Notes: generated by a model not told the origin, from the sequence alone. Numbered from the stretch's first letter, positions 1 to 7,911 are shown. The stretch: DNA of 26,713 nucleotides from an uncultured Oscillospiraceae bacterium (GCA_934636655.1 CAKUAS010000023.1:1-26713), one strand, 5' to 3'. Numbers and translations: made by a program.

Positions 1-51
1 GCAGATGCCACAACAACAGGTGTTCATAACTATAACGTTTGCAATATGCAT
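1..51 (-). CDS. N-terminal fragment of an unidentified protein, cut by window edge
   Basis: A minus-strand reading frame starts at ATG 51 and runs off the window after 17 codons (MHIANVIVMNTCCCGIC). It is too short for an ORF caller but is well supported. An AAAGGAG ribosome site lies 8 nt before the ATG, and a consensus sigma-A promoter (TTGACA, 17 bp, TATGAT) lies about 45 bp further upstream. The visible peptide has a hydrophobic stretch followed by a Cys-Cys-Cys-Gly-Ile-Cys cluster, which could bind metal, but the family cannot be recognised from 17 residues. It is divergent from the KdpD-like kinase gene and so could be a target or partner of it; that is inference only. Confidence 0.6.
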   Translation of the reverse strand, partial: MHIANVIVMNTCCCGIC

Positions 52-102
52 GATCGCCGCTCCTTTCAATTCCTATTTAGCAAATGGGGTTTCACCTTTA
101 GT

Positions 103-131
103 ATCATACGCCATACCGCGGCGTTTGTCAA
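103..131 (-). promoter_or_regulatory. Sigma-A promoter of the truncated left-edge gene
   Basis: On the minus strand, TTGACA (131-126), a 17-bp spacer and TATGAT (108-103) are seen, which places the transcript start near 96. The spacer holds an interrupted inverted repeat, CGCC-N7-GGCG (109-123), that could be an operator. Confidence 0.7.
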
Positions 132-173
132 CAGTCTTTGCAAAAACTCTGTCAATAGCTGACGTAAGTCGAA

Positions 174-391
174 CACATATCGATTTTGCCGGAGCTGATT
201 TCCGCCCATGCTGCGTTAAAGTGCTTACAAATACGACAGTGTTCGCTTCCCGCTTTGCCTTGCATGAACGAAAATCAGCTCCGGCAAAACCGCAAAGCAC
301 CTGTCAGCGGACAATGTTACTGCGATGGACAGTAATTTCGTTACCGGGCTACCGCAATATATGCAGGGGTTCGGCTTCCGCCTGCTATATA
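174..391. repeat. Intergenic repeat element 1 (mosaic, hairpin-forming)
   Basis: Perfect 18-bp inverted arms (184-201 and 272-289; arm TTTTGCCGGAGCTGATTT) enclose a 70-bp loop. The segment from about 174 to 320 is a diverged relative of the inside of the MITE-like element at 14891-15170. Shared blocks include CGCCCATG.TGCGTT.AAG in the loop and GCACCTGTCAGC just after the right arm. The following part (about 313-391) instead resembles 25341-25430: 20 of 23 bases match over TCG.TA.CGGGCTAC.GCAATA. A second hairpin, with TATATGCAGG pairing with CCTGCTATATA, lies at about 356-391. No credible gene lies here. It fills the gap between the divergent promoters of the left-edge gene and the kinase. 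Confidence 0.7.
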
Positions 392-396
392 AATTT

Positions 397-418
397 CTTA
401 ACACAGTCTTAATACTGT
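397..418 (+). promoter_or_regulatory. 11-bp-period direct repeat, candidate response-regulator site
   Basis: CTTAACACAGT (397-407) is followed immediately by CTTAATACTGT (408-418), matching at 9 of 11 positions. Tandem half-sites one helical turn apart are the usual site type of OmpR/PhoB/KdpE regulators. The repeat covers about -40 to -19 of the kinase promoter, so binding would more likely repress than activate. Confidence 0.5.
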
Positions 419-421
419 ATA

Positions 422-430
422 TGCTATAAT
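422..430 (+). promoter_or_regulatory. Extended -10 promoter of the kinase/regulator operon
   Basis: TGcTATAAT (422-430) is a perfect extended -10. TTAACA at 398-403 is too far away (21 bp) to be a normal -35. The expected start point is about position 437, the A of the kinase ATG, so the message may be leaderless. Confidence 0.65.
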
Positions 431-436
431 TAATTT

Positions 437-1525
437 ATGAAAACGAAAAAACACCACCGGATCGAAAACGAAATACTGCGTACGGTGCGCAACTGGCTGA
501 TATTTATAATAATGCTCGGCGTCGCGTGGGTACTGTGCTCCTCGCTCAGCCGCGTCGGAACGACGGATACCTTCGTTCCGATGATATTTATTCTCGCGGT
601 GCTTATCATTTCGCTGATGACGGACGGATATTTCTACGGAATTGTCGCATCTCTCATAAGCGTCATCGGCGTAAACTACGCTTTTACATATCCGTACATG
701 AAGCTCAACTTCTCCATATACGGCTATCCGATAACGTTTTTGACCATGCTTACGGTCTCGATCGTCATATCGACGCTGACGACCCGTTCGCGCGAGCAGG
801 AAAAGCTCCGCCATGAGGCCGCGCAGGCAAAGCTGCGAGCAGACCTTCTGCGCGCGATATCGCACGACCTGCGCACGCCGCTGACCTCTATAATCGGTTC
901 GATCGACACGGTCATGAACGAAGATGATCACCTCACTCACGAAGATCGGATAGAGCTTCTTGGTGATGCAAAGCAGGACGCGGAGTGGCTGGTGCGAATG
1001 GTTGAGAATCTGCTTTCAATAACTCGCATGAGCGGAACCGAGCAGGCCAATATCGAAAAAAGCCTCGAGCTTATCGAGGAGATCCTCAGCGAGTGCATAG
1101 CAAACTTCAAGAAGCGCCACTCGGCTGTAAATCTCAAGGTAAGCATACCCGACGAGCCGCTTATGGTAAACGTCGACGCAATGCTCATAGAGCAGGTCAT
1201 CATGAACCTTTTGGATAATGCCGTGAAGCATGCCGAGGGAATGACAGAGCTTCGGCTTGACGTAAACTGCAGCGGCAAGCAGACTTTGATCTCGGTCGCA
1301 GACAACGGCGCGGGACTTGATCCCGCTATAATACCGGTTCTGTTCCGCGGACAGATCGATCCGGAGGACGGCAAAACATTCGACAGCAACAGATTCCGCG
1401 GCATAGGCCTTGCCGCGTGTCAGGCTATCGTCGCCGCACACGGCGGAACGATAAGCGCGGCAAACCGCCCCGAAGGCGGCGCCGTATTCACTTTCACAAT
1501 ACCCATGGAGGAGGACGAAGAATGA
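437..1525 (+). CDS. KdpD-like sensor histidine kinase (short, DUF4118 type)
   Basis: A 362-aa membrane histidine kinase. Transmembrane segments lie at about residues 18-36, 48-60, 66-84 and 97-115 (the four-helix DUF4118 module of KdpD). A HisKA domain follows with the H-box AISHDLRTPLTSI (phospho-acceptor His143). The HATPase domain shows the N-box NLLDNAVKHA, DNGAGLD and GIGLAACQAI. The large N-terminal KdpD/Usp cytoplasmic domains of classical KdpD are absent, as is usual for orphan KdpD-like kinases. No Kdp potassium pump genes are visible, so the stimulus is unknown. The stop overlaps the regulator start as ATGA. There is no Shine-Dalgarno before ATG 437, and the -10 ends 6 nt upstream. 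Either translation is leaderless or the true start is further downstream, but the first membrane helix argues for this one. Confidence 0.9.
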   Translation: MKTKKHHRIENEILRTVRNWLIFIIMLGVAWVLCSSLSRVGTTDTFVPMIFILAVLIISLMTDGYFYGIVASLISVIGVNYAFTYPYMKLNFSIYGYPITFLTMLTVSIVISTLTTRSREQEKLRHEAAQAKLRADLLRAISHDLRTPLTSIIGSIDTVMNEDDHLTHEDRIELLGDAKQDAEWLVRMVENLLSITRMSGTEQANIEKSLELIEEILSECIANFKKRHSAVNLKVSIPDEPLMVNVDAMLIEQVIMNLLDNAVKHAEGMTELRLDVNCSGKQTLISVADNGAGLDPAIIPVLFRGQIDPEDGKTFDSNRFRGIGLAACQAIVAAHGGTISAANRPEGGAVFTFTIPMEEDEE

Positions 1526-2229
1526 ACATTCGCGACAAAATACTCATTGTTGAAGACGAGCGCAGCATATCGAACTTTCTGCGCACCATACTCACCTCGA
1601 ACGATTACGATGTTATCGTCGCGCGCTCCGGCGCGGAGGCATATTCGATGATAACCTCGCACTGTCCTGACCTTATCGTTCTCGATCTCGGTCTGCCCGA
1701 TATCGACGGACTTCAGATCATAAAAAGCGTGCGCGAATGGACGCTTCTGCCCATAGTCGTTGTCTCAGCCCGCTCGCATGAGCGAGACAAGGTCGAGGCC
1801 CTTGACCTCGGCGCAGACGACTATATAACAAAGCCCTTCGGCGCAGGCGAGCTGCTTGCACGCATACGCACCGCCATCCGACATACCCGCACGGGTCTTG
1901 CAAACGAGACCATCGCTACCACTGGTAAGTTCAAGTCCGGAGATCTTGAGATCGACTATGATAAGCATCAGGTACTCGTTAACGGTCAGAATGTCGGCCT
2001 TACGCAGAACGAATACAAGATAGTCGCGCTGCTTGGCAAATGCGCCGGAAAGGTGCTGACCTATGACTATATAATCAAGGAGCTGTGGGGTCCCGGCACC
2101 CGCGGCAACAACCAGTCTCTGCGCGTCCACATGGCAAATATCCGCCGCAAGATCGAAAAAAGCCCCGCCGAGCCGCAGTATATTTTCACCGAGATCGGTG
2201 TTGGATACAGAATGGTCGAGGGTGACTGA
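1522..2229 (+). CDS. KdpE-like OmpR-family response regulator
   Basis: A 235-aa protein with an N-terminal receiver domain and a C-terminal winged helix. Acidic pocket residues E11/D12, phospho-acceptor Asp55 (LIVLDLGLPD), Ser82 (VVVSARS) and Lys104 (DDYITKPFG) are all present. The DNA-binding domain (about 135-233) contains the LTQNEYKIVALL, YIIKELWGP and VHMANIRRKIE blocks of the OmpR/KdpE group. ATG 1522 is chosen because it overlaps the kinase stop (ATGA) and follows GGAGGAGG. Longer in-frame starts at 1417 lie deep inside the kinase gene. It is the cognate partner of the upstream kinase. Candidate binding sites (tandem half-sites of 11-bp period) lie upstream of the kinase and just past this gene in front of yitT. 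Confidence 0.95.
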   Translation: MNIRDKILIVEDERSISNFLRTILTSNDYDVIVARSGAEAYSMITSHCPDLIVLDLGLPDIDGLQIIKSVREWTLLPIVVVSARSHERDKVEALDLGADDYITKPFGAGELLARIRTAIRHTRTGLANETIATTGKFKSGDLEIDYDKHQVLVNGQNVGLTQNEYKIVALLGKCAGKVLTYDYIIKELWGPGTRGNNQSLRVHMANIRRKIEKSPAEPQYIFTEIGVGYRMVEGD

Positions 2230-2230
2230 A

Positions 2231-2249
2231 TAGTTTACCCTTAGTTTAC
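2231..2249 (+). promoter_or_regulatory. Tandem TAGTTTAC repeats, candidate activator site for yitT
   Basis: TAGTTTAC occurs exactly twice (2231-2238, 2242-2249) with an 11-bp period. It sits where the -35 box of the downstream promoter should be. TTTAC-type half-sites recall the T-rich TTTATA/TTTACA repeats bound by E. coli KdpE (family knowledge). The adjacent gene encodes a KdpE-like regulator. Confidence 0.5.
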
Positions 2250-2261
2250 TTAATTGGATTT

Positions 2262-2294
2262 AAATTGCGATATAATTAACTTATATCGCAATTT
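2262..2294 (+). promoter_or_regulatory. Perfect 14-bp inverted repeat carrying the yitT -10 box
   Basis: Arms AAATTGCGATATAA (2262-2275) and its exact complement (2281-2294) flank TTAAC. The left arm holds TATAAT (2271-2276), with no good -35 at 17 bp. The hairpin plus the following TTTT could also act as a weak AT-rich terminator for the regulator transcript. Operator, terminator or both are possible. Confidence 0.5.
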
Positions 2295-2315
2295 TCATAT
2301 TAGGAAGGTGAAAGA

Positions 2316-3188
2316 ATGAAGCGCTTTTTCAAAGAGCACCTTTTCCCTGTTATAATGATAATCATCGGCGCAGCCTGCGCCGCGTTTTCCATCGAGTGTT
2401 TCCTCATCCCCAACACGATACTCGACGGCGGCGTGACGGGCGTGAGCATGATGATAAACTATTTGTCAGGCATAAGGCTGAGCATACTTGTCATTATCAT
2501 AAACATTCCGTTCTTCTTCGTCGGATATAAAGTGCTGGGCAAAAGATTTCTGCTGCGCGCCGTTATCGCGATGGCTGCGTTCTCGGGTTTTCTTGAGGTC
2601 TGCAAGCTCATCCCGACAGTGACGAGTTCCGAACTTCTTGCCGTCGTCTTCGGAGGAGTTCTGCTCGGCATCGGTGTCGGCACTGTGCTGCGCCACGGCG
2701 GCTGCCTCGACGGTACGGAGATCGCCGCGATGCTGCTTTCCAAAAACTTCAGCGCGTCTACTGGTCAGATCATATTCATGATAAATATTTTCATCTACAT
2801 AACCGCGGGCATTCTCTTCGGGTGGGACAGGGCCATGCTCTCGCTGCTGACCTATTTCATCACCTTCAAGCTTATCGACATCGTGCAGGAGGGCATGGAG
2901 CAGGCCAAGGCCGCGATGATAATAACCGATCACGCAAACGACATTGCAGACACGATCTATCAGCAGCTCGGGCGCACCTGCACATTCATCTCCGCCGAGG
3001 GGCTGGTATCCGGCAGCACGAAAACCGTTTTGTACTGCGTCATCACACGTGTTGAGGTAAACCAACTCAAACGCATCATAAACGAGGCCGATGTGAGCGC
3101 ATTCGTCACCATCTCCGAGGTGTCAGAGATCATCGGAAATCACATCAAAAACAGCAGCGCTATTGACGAAAAGGCGCAGAAACAGTAA
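2316..3188 (+). CDS. YitT family membrane protein (DUF161 + DUF2179)
   Basis: A 290-aa protein with about six hydrophobic helices in the first 200 residues (for example 8-28, 50-70, 80-98, 105-125, 145-170), containing the ILDGGVTGVSMMI and GGCLDGTEIAAMLL motifs of the YitT family. A soluble DUF2179 domain of about 80 residues follows, with GRTCTFISAEG and a terminal ISEVSEIIGN. The biochemical role of YitT proteins is not established; transport or stress functions have been suggested. The start follows AGGAAGGTG at good distance. It is preceded by the palindromic promoter and tandem half-sites described here, so control by the neighbouring two-component system is likely (inference). The dCMP deaminase gene follows after 32 bp and is probably co-transcribed. 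Confidence 0.92.
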   Translation: MKRFFKEHLFPVIMIIIGAACAAFSIECFLIPNTILDGGVTGVSMMINYLSGIRLSILVIIINIPFFFVGYKVLGKRFLLRAVIAMAAFSGFLEVCKLIPTVTSSELLAVVFGGVLLGIGVGTVLRHGGCLDGTEIAAMLLSKNFSASTGQIIFMINIFIYITAGILFGWDRAMLSLLTYFITFKLIDIVQEGMEQAKAAMIITDHANDIADTIYQQLGRTCTFISAEGLVSGSTKTVLYCVITRVEVNQLKRIINEADVSAFVTISEVSEIIGNHIKNSSAIDEKAQKQ

Positions 3189-3220
3189 AATGAAGTATCA
3201 TGTTTTCGGAGGATGATCTT

Positions 3221-3706
3221 ATGGATAAGCGCACAAGCAAGGAAAACTACTACCTCGATATCGCCGATGCTGTTTTGCAGCGCTCCACCTGCCTCAGGCG
3301 CATGTACGGGGCGATAATCGTGCGCAATGACGAGATCATTTCAACAGGCTATAACGGCGCGCCGCGCGGCAGGATAAACTGTACAGACGCCGGGCGCTGC
3401 GCAAGGGTCGAGATGAAGATACCCTCCGGCGAGCGATATGAGCTATGCCGCAGCGTTCACGCCGAGGCAAACGCGATAATCTCCGCCTCGCGGCGCGATA
3501 TGATCGGATCGACGCTGTATCTCGTCGGACGCGACGCGCAGACGCATGAGCTGCTGAAAAATGCGACAAGCTGCTCGATGTGCCGCCGCCAGGTAATAAA
3601 CGCCGGCATTGAGCGCGTCATCATACGCACCGGTAATGATACGTTCAACATCGTCGACGTCGACGAATGGGTAAAAAACGACGACTCAATATTTTGGACA
3701 GAATAA
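3221..3706 (+). CDS. Deoxycytidylate deaminase-like protein (ComEB family)
   Basis: A 161-aa zinc deaminase. The HAEANAI motif (His ligand and catalytic Glu) and the later CSMCRRQV motif (two Cys ligands) are intact. The N-terminal YLDIADAVLQRSTCLRRMYGA and GYNGAPRG blocks match dCMP deaminases of the ComEB type. The reaction known for the family is dCMP to dUMP, feeding dTMP synthesis in the cytoplasm. ATG 3221 is chosen over the in-frame ATG 3200 because CGGAGG (3207-3212) sits 8 nt before it and would lie inside the longer version. It follows yitT closely and ends at a bidirectional terminator. Confidence 0.92.
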   Translation: MDKRTSKENYYLDIADAVLQRSTCLRRMYGAIIVRNDEIISTGYNGAPRGRINCTDAGRCARVEMKIPSGERYELCRSVHAEANAIISASRRDMIGSTLYLVGRDAQTHELLKNATSCSMCRRQVINAGIERVIIRTGNDTFNIVDVDEWVKNDDSIFWTE

Positions 3707-3711
3707 ACGAC

Positions 3712-3740
3712 AAAAAAGACCGCCGCTGGCGGTCTTTTTT
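3712..3740. terminator. Bidirectional rho-independent terminator
   Basis: GACCGCC-GCT-GGCGGTC flanked by A6 and T6 (3712-3740) lies between convergent genes ending at 3706 and 3746. It can serve both strands. Confidence 0.92.
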
Positions 3741-3745
3741 GTTAT

Positions 3746-5320
3746 TCAGCCTATTGCTTCGGACTTATACACGAACACTACGGTCGAGGTCATTTTTTCG
3801 GTGCGCTGCGTGAAAATATCGTAGCTGTTTCCGAAATCGATCCAGGCCTGCATGCGTTCGGTAAGAGATTGCTGCTGAGCCTTTGTGAGTGTTTCGATGC
3901 TCGCGCTGTTTTCAAGCTTCTGCGTAAATTCGATTATCTTGTTTATGCTCTCTCCGCCGAGCATGCCGGTCATGCGCTCGAGCATTTCCTGACTTGCGTG
4001 CATGACGTTTACGAGGTTTTGCAGCTCGCTTATGATAGTCGGCAGATTGTTCAGCGACTGCTGCACCTCCGGCGAGGACAGATCGCGGTTGAGGTTTTCA
4101 AACGTGGGCGCCATATCGAGATAATCTCGCGTAAACTGTGCGAGCGCGCCGATGTTGGTGTTAAACTTGCCGAGAAGCTCCAAAAGCTCCTTGAGATGCG
4201 TAAACTGCGCAAGCGTTTGCAGTCTGCTCGTGTCTATTCGCTGCATATCCGCCAGAAGATTTTCAAGCTTTGCGAGGTTTCCCTCGGTGACGTATTTATT
4301 CAGGACATCTATGAGCGCCTTGTTCTCCTTATAAAGCTTCGCGGCTCTGCCGACAGAGTTCACAAGCTGCTCGATCTGCTGCGCGTCACCGTAAAGCATC
4401 TGCACCATGTCGCTGAGATCAAGGGAATTAAACGCACCCATGAGCCCCTGAATATCACTGAGCATGCCCTTAACGCTCTCTGTGCCGACTTTTATGTCGT
4501 CCGGCCCCAGCGAGGATATCGAGGAAAACGGGACCGCGACAAACATCATGTTGCCGAGCGCAAAATTCTCGGCCTTGGCGGTAACGGTGTATTCGCTGCC
4601 GCCGAGTATAGTGCCCAAATTTATGCCGAGCTGATCTATGCCGAGACTGTCATTCATACCTGGGACTCCGGCGAAGAAAACGAGCTGACGCGTTCCGTCA
4701 CTCAGGAGCACGCCGTTCGGGGTCGATACCTCGCTGAAATTCTCATCCGGAAGTATCATGCCGCAGATAAACATCATGGGGCATGCGATATCGTACGTGC
4801 CGCCGCTCACGCTGACGGATTTTTTGAGCGTATTCTGCGCGCTTATTTTTATCGTCACGTCGCCGCTTTTTCCGGCAAGATCCGCCCCTTTTATCTCCTT
4901 GCCGTCGAGAGTATAGCTGACGGAGATCTTCATGGGCGGTGCGTTATCGGTGCTGCCGGAGTAATACAGATCGGTCGAGTCCATATCCCAGTACAGCTTA
5001 TCACTGTCCCTGACAGGCTCTAAAAAGGACTTCACGTCCTGGATGCCGGAGAGATCGCTTTTATCCTCAATGCGCACCTGCGGCATATCGGTATGCAGCC
5101 GGTCGGTAACGCTGACCTTTTTTACCTCTCCGTCGGGCGATATGTTTATATACACCGTTTCTTCCTTGTTGACGGCGTTATCGGTGAGCTCATACTCGGG
5201 ATGCTTCGTGGGCTCGGGGGTATTCTCAGCCTTGCTGTCGTCCTTTTTTCCGCATCCGGACAGCAGGGCAAGGAGCATGCTTACAGCCAGCAGCAGGGCT
5301 GTATATCTTTTAGTTTTCAT
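3746..5320 (-). CDS. Lipoprotein partner of the MMPL exporter, with long helical domain
   Basis: A 524-aa protein with a type II signal peptide ending in lipobox LLSGC (lipidated Cys23), so it is anchored outside the membrane. Residues about 45-270 are beta-rich. Residues about 280-480 are almost wholly helical, with leucine-rich segments (GLMGAFNSLDLSDMVQML, LAKLENLLADMQRI, LKELLELLGKF) resembling the coiled-coil part of YhgE/Pip-type proteins next to MMPL transporters. The C-terminus STVVFVYKSEAIG is only weakly hydrophobic and not a clear membrane anchor. The gene overlaps the MMPL gene by 11 bp and starts after GGAGG, so the two are translationally coupled. A periplasm-like adaptor or regulator of the pump is inferred. 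I do not recognise a named family with certainty. Confidence 0.85.
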   Translation of the reverse strand: MKTKRYTALLLAVSMLLALLSGCGKKDDSKAENTPEPTKHPEYELTDNAVNKEETVYINISPDGEVKKVSVTDRLHTDMPQVRIEDKSDLSGIQDVKSFLEPVRDSDKLYWDMDSTDLYYSGSTDNAPPMKISVSYTLDGKEIKGADLAGKSGDVTIKISAQNTLKKSVSVSGGTYDIACPMMFICGMILPDENFSEVSTPNGVLLSDGTRQLVFFAGVPGMNDSLGIDQLGINLGTILGGSEYTVTAKAENFALGNMMFVAVPFSSISSLGPDDIKVGTESVKGMLSDIQGLMGAFNSLDLSDMVQMLYGDAQQIEQLVNSVGRAAKLYKENKALIDVLNKYVTEGNLAKLENLLADMQRIDTSRLQTLAQFTHLKELLELLGKFNTNIGALAQFTRDYLDMAPTFENLNRDLSSPEVQQSLNNLPTIISELQNLVNVMHASQEMLERMTGMLGGESINKIIEFTQKLENSASIETLTKAQQQSLTERMQAWIDFGNSYDIFTQRTEKMTSTVVFVYKSEAIG

Positions 5321-7385
5321 GTTTTAACCTCCAGCTCGGGGTCGTTTTTGCAATGAAACTTTCGCACACGCACAGTACAGGCGACAGCAGAAGAATAATA
5401 ACTATCTCGCTTATTATCGCGCCGCGCGCAAGCAGGGCGCACATACCGCGGACGATGTAGATATCGCAGACAAGATATACGCCGAAGGTCGCGGCAAAGA
5501 ACACGCCCGCACTTTGGAATATGGACTGCTGAGCCGCGGCGACCGCCTTGAGCATCGCCTCGTCGCGCGGCAGATGCCGCAGTTCCTCACGAAATCGCGT
5601 CGTCAGCAGTATAGCATAGTCGACCGTCGCACCGAGCTGCACGCAGTTTACGACCGTGGGATCGACAAACGAGGCTTCCGTTCCCATAATGACAGTTATC
5701 GAAAGGTTTATCCATATTGCAAGCTCAATGGACAAGACCAGGATCACCGGCAGGGACGGCGACTTGAAGCATATCGCGATGAGAACAAATATCGCCGCTA
5801 TCGACAGCACCGCCGTAACGGCAAAGTCAACATCTGTAGTGTCAATAAGCCCCTGAGTTATGGCTCCCTCACCGGTTATATAGGCGTCGGGGTCATAGGA
5901 TTTTACGATATCCTCCATTTCGGCAAGCTGCGCTGTAAGCTCATCGGTCGCAGCGCCGTAGCTTGAGTTTATCATCATAAGCTGCTTTCCGTCCTGCTTG
6001 CACAGCGACATGATGTCATCCGGGATTATATCGTCCGGTATCGCCGCTCCGACAATAGAGTTATACGCCAAAAGCGAGGACACCCCGTCGAGGTTTTCAA
6101 GCTTTCGCTCCATTTCGATGAGCTTATCGGCGGGCATGTCGTCGTCGATTATTATAAACTGCGTGCAGGCCATGCCGAAGTCGGTTTTGAGCTTTGTAAG
6201 CCCCTCCATTGAGGTCAGATATGACGGCAGCGCCTTATCCATGCTGTAGTACATATCAATATTCTTCTGGATGAAATACGCCGGAGCAAGCAGCACCAAA
6301 AACAGCAGTGCAAAGGCTTTTTTGTGTTTAATAGTGAATTTGTTGATCCGTGTAAAGTCCGGCACGAAGCTGCGGTGGCGGTATTTTATTATCTGCTTTT
6401 CAAACAGCAGCACAACCGACGGCAGGATGAATATGACCGTCAGTATACCGAGAACGACTCCCTTTGCCATGACAAAGCCTATATCAAAACCGAGCCCCAG
6501 CTTCATAAAGCACAACGCCAGGAAGCCGAACACCGTCGTCAACGAGCTTCCCATGAGCGCCGTCATGGACACCGTGACGGCCTCGGCCATTGCGTCCTCG
6601 CGCGTATCGAAATGCGGCTTTTCCTCGGCATAGCGGTCAATCAGGAATATTGAATAGTCCATCGTAACACCGAGCTGCAATACCGCGGCGACGCACTGAG
6701 TTATAAACGATATCTGCCCGAGGAAGATATTCGTTCCCATGTTGTAGATTACGGCAAGGCCGAGCGAAAACAGGATGATGAGCGGCTGGAACCACGACTC
6801 CATAAGTATGCTCATTACGATGAGCGCCAAAATGACGGCGACGGCGATGTACAGCGGTGCCTGAGTTTCGGCGATCTCGCGCGTATCGTCGACGACGACG
6901 GACAGGCCGCTCAGAAACTGATTTTTACCCAGCAGCGTTTTTATCTGCGCGATGGCCTTGAGCTGACTGTCGTCCGAGCCGGTGTTGTCATAGCGCACGA
7001 GCATCATCGTCTGACTGCCGTCGGCACTATAAAAGATATTCTTCAGGACATCCGGCAGGATATCGGCGGGGATGCCGATATCGGCAATGGTGTCGATCCA
7101 AATGACAGACGACACGCCGTCGACCTTGAGTATTTCGTTTTTCAGCGCAAGCGTCTGCTTCGGCTGCATGTTTTCGGTTATGACGATGGATATTCCGGCG
7201 GTGTTGAAGGTCTTATCCAGCACCTGCTCGCCCTGCACGGACTCAAGTTCATCGGGAAGATACGAGAGTATATCGTAGTTTACCTTCGTTCCGATAAAAC
7301 CGAGAAACGCAGGTATCAGCAACAAAAGCGCCGCGATGATAACCGTTTTGGGATGCTTTGCCTCCCATAGTGCGATCTTTCTCAA
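5310..7385 (-). CDS. MMPL/RND family transporter
   Basis: A protein of about 691 aa with the duplicated RND layout: one helix, an extracytoplasmic domain (about 35-175), five helices, then the whole set again. The proton-relay type Asp-Tyr pairs are visible in both halves (GVTMDYSIFL, D243-Y244; GATVDYAILL, D589-Y590). MMPL proteins of Gram-positives export lipids, glycolipids or peptides; the substrate here is unknown. Start choice: GTG 7400 has no ribosome site, while TTG 7385 follows AGAGGT at 6-7 nt, so TTG is preferred. The promoter at 7420-7448 carries a palindrome suited to a TetR- or MarR-type repressor, but no such regulator is adjacent. It overlaps the lipoprotein gene downstream. 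Confidence 0.92.
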   Translation of the reverse strand: MRKIALWEAKHPKTVIIAALLLLIPAFLGFIGTKVNYDILSYLPDELESVQGEQVLDKTFNTAGISIVITENMQPKQTLALKNEILKVDGVSSVIWIDTIADIGIPADILPDVLKNIFYSADGSQTMMLVRYDNTGSDDSQLKAIAQIKTLLGKNQFLSGLSVVVDDTREIAETQAPLYIAVAVILALIVMSILMESWFQPLIILFSLGLAVIYNMGTNIFLGQISFITQCVAAVLQLGVTMDYSIFLIDRYAEEKPHFDTREDAMAEAVTVSMTALMGSSLTTVFGFLALCFMKLGLGFDIGFVMAKGVVLGILTVIFILPSVVLLFEKQIIKYRHRSFVPDFTRINKFTIKHKKAFALLFLVLLAPAYFIQKNIDMYYSMDKALPSYLTSMEGLTKLKTDFGMACTQFIIIDDDMPADKLIEMERKLENLDGVSSLLAYNSIVGAAIPDDIIPDDIMSLCKQDGKQLMMINSSYGAATDELTAQLAEMEDIVKSYDPDAYITGEGAITQGLIDTTDVDFAVTAVLSIAAIFVLIAICFKSPSLPVILVLSIELAIWINLSITVIMGTEASFVDPTVVNCVQLGATVDYAILLTTRFREELRHLPRDEAMLKAVAAAQQSIFQSAGVFFAATFGVYLVCDIYIVRGMCALLARGAIISEIVIILLLSPVLCVCESFIAKTTPSWRLKHEN

Positions 7386-7419
7386 AGGCTTACCTCTCAC
7401 ACAGTTGAGTAATGCGTCA

Positions 7420-7448
7420 ATAATATCTCAATTTATTGAGTTTTTCAA
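7420..7448 (-). promoter_or_regulatory. MMPL operon promoter with palindromic operator in the spacer
   Basis: Minus strand TTGAAA (7448-7443), a 17-bp spacer and TATTAT (7425-7420). The spacer contains the perfect palindrome CTCAATAAATTGAG (7427-7440). A further half-site-like TTGAGT lies at 7405-7410 near the start of transcription. A repressor bound here would block polymerase directly. Confidence 0.7.
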
Positions 7449-7471
7449 GACAATGATCAGTTCTTTTACTC

Positions 7472-7500
7472 TTGCTTAATTACCCTGTTATTGATATACT
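7472..7500 (+). promoter_or_regulatory. Promoter of the FHA gene
   Basis: TTGCTT (7472-7477), 17 bp, TATACT (7495-7500). It is divergent from the MMPL promoter, with the two -35 boxes about 24 bp apart. Confidence 0.65.
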
Positions 7501-7528
7501 GAATATTACATCGGTTGGAGGTGCGCTT

Positions 7529-7864
7529 ATGGCAGGAGACAAGTTCAAGGGACTTTTTGATTTTATAAACAACTTCGGCGACGCGACGGTCAACAGTTCC
7601 GTACATGAGCCTGCAAGCGGCAAGACCGAGTGGATATTTGGCCGCAGCGAGGACTGCGACTTCGTCTACCCCGCCCCGAAGGCCTCGCGCCGACACTTTA
7701 TGATAGAGCTGTGCGACGGGCACTATTACATTCAGGATCTCGGCTCGACAAACGGAACGTACCTCAACGGCAAGCGCATCGACCATAAGGAGCGCATCTT
7801 CTCAGGAGACGTTATAACCATGGGCGGCGTGGATATCGTTTTTTCAAAGGATATGCTGTTTTAA
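7529..7864 (+). CDS. Small stand-alone FHA-domain protein
   Basis: A 111-aa protein consisting of one forkhead-associated domain (about residues 33-105) after a short lead. The phosphothreonine-binding positions are intact: GRS (38-40), SRRH (53-56) and STNGT (73-77). FHA domains read Ser/Thr phosphorylation, so a cognate Hanks-type kinase is expected elsewhere in the genome; none is in this window. ATG 7529 follows GGAGGTG at proper spacing; the earlier in-frame start at 7472 coincides with the -35 box and is rejected. It is expressed from its own promoter and ends at a shared bidirectional terminator. Confidence 0.9.
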   Translation: MAGDKFKGLFDFINNFGDATVNSSVHEPASGKTEWIFGRSEDCDFVYPAPKASRRHFMIELCDGHYYIQDLGSTNGTYLNGKRIDHKERIFSGDVITMGGVDIVFSKDMLF

Positions 7865-7875
7865 AAGCAGATAGC

Positions 7876-7911
7876 AAAAAAGCTTCGGAATTATTCTTCC
7901 GAAGCTTTTTT
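7876..7911. terminator. Bidirectional terminator overlapping the TVP38 stop codon
   Basis: Arms AAAAAAGCTTCGGAA (7876-7890) and its complement (7897-7911) enclose a 6-nt loop. The loop contains the stop codon of the minus-strand gene, whose last codons form the right arm. Confidence 0.92.

Noticed and set aside
5..412. 135-codon plus frame and 75-codon minus frame over repeat element 1
   Set aside because: Both translate the inverted repeat (similar peptides appear on both strands) and lack ribosome sites; similar spurious proteins arise from the MITE copy.
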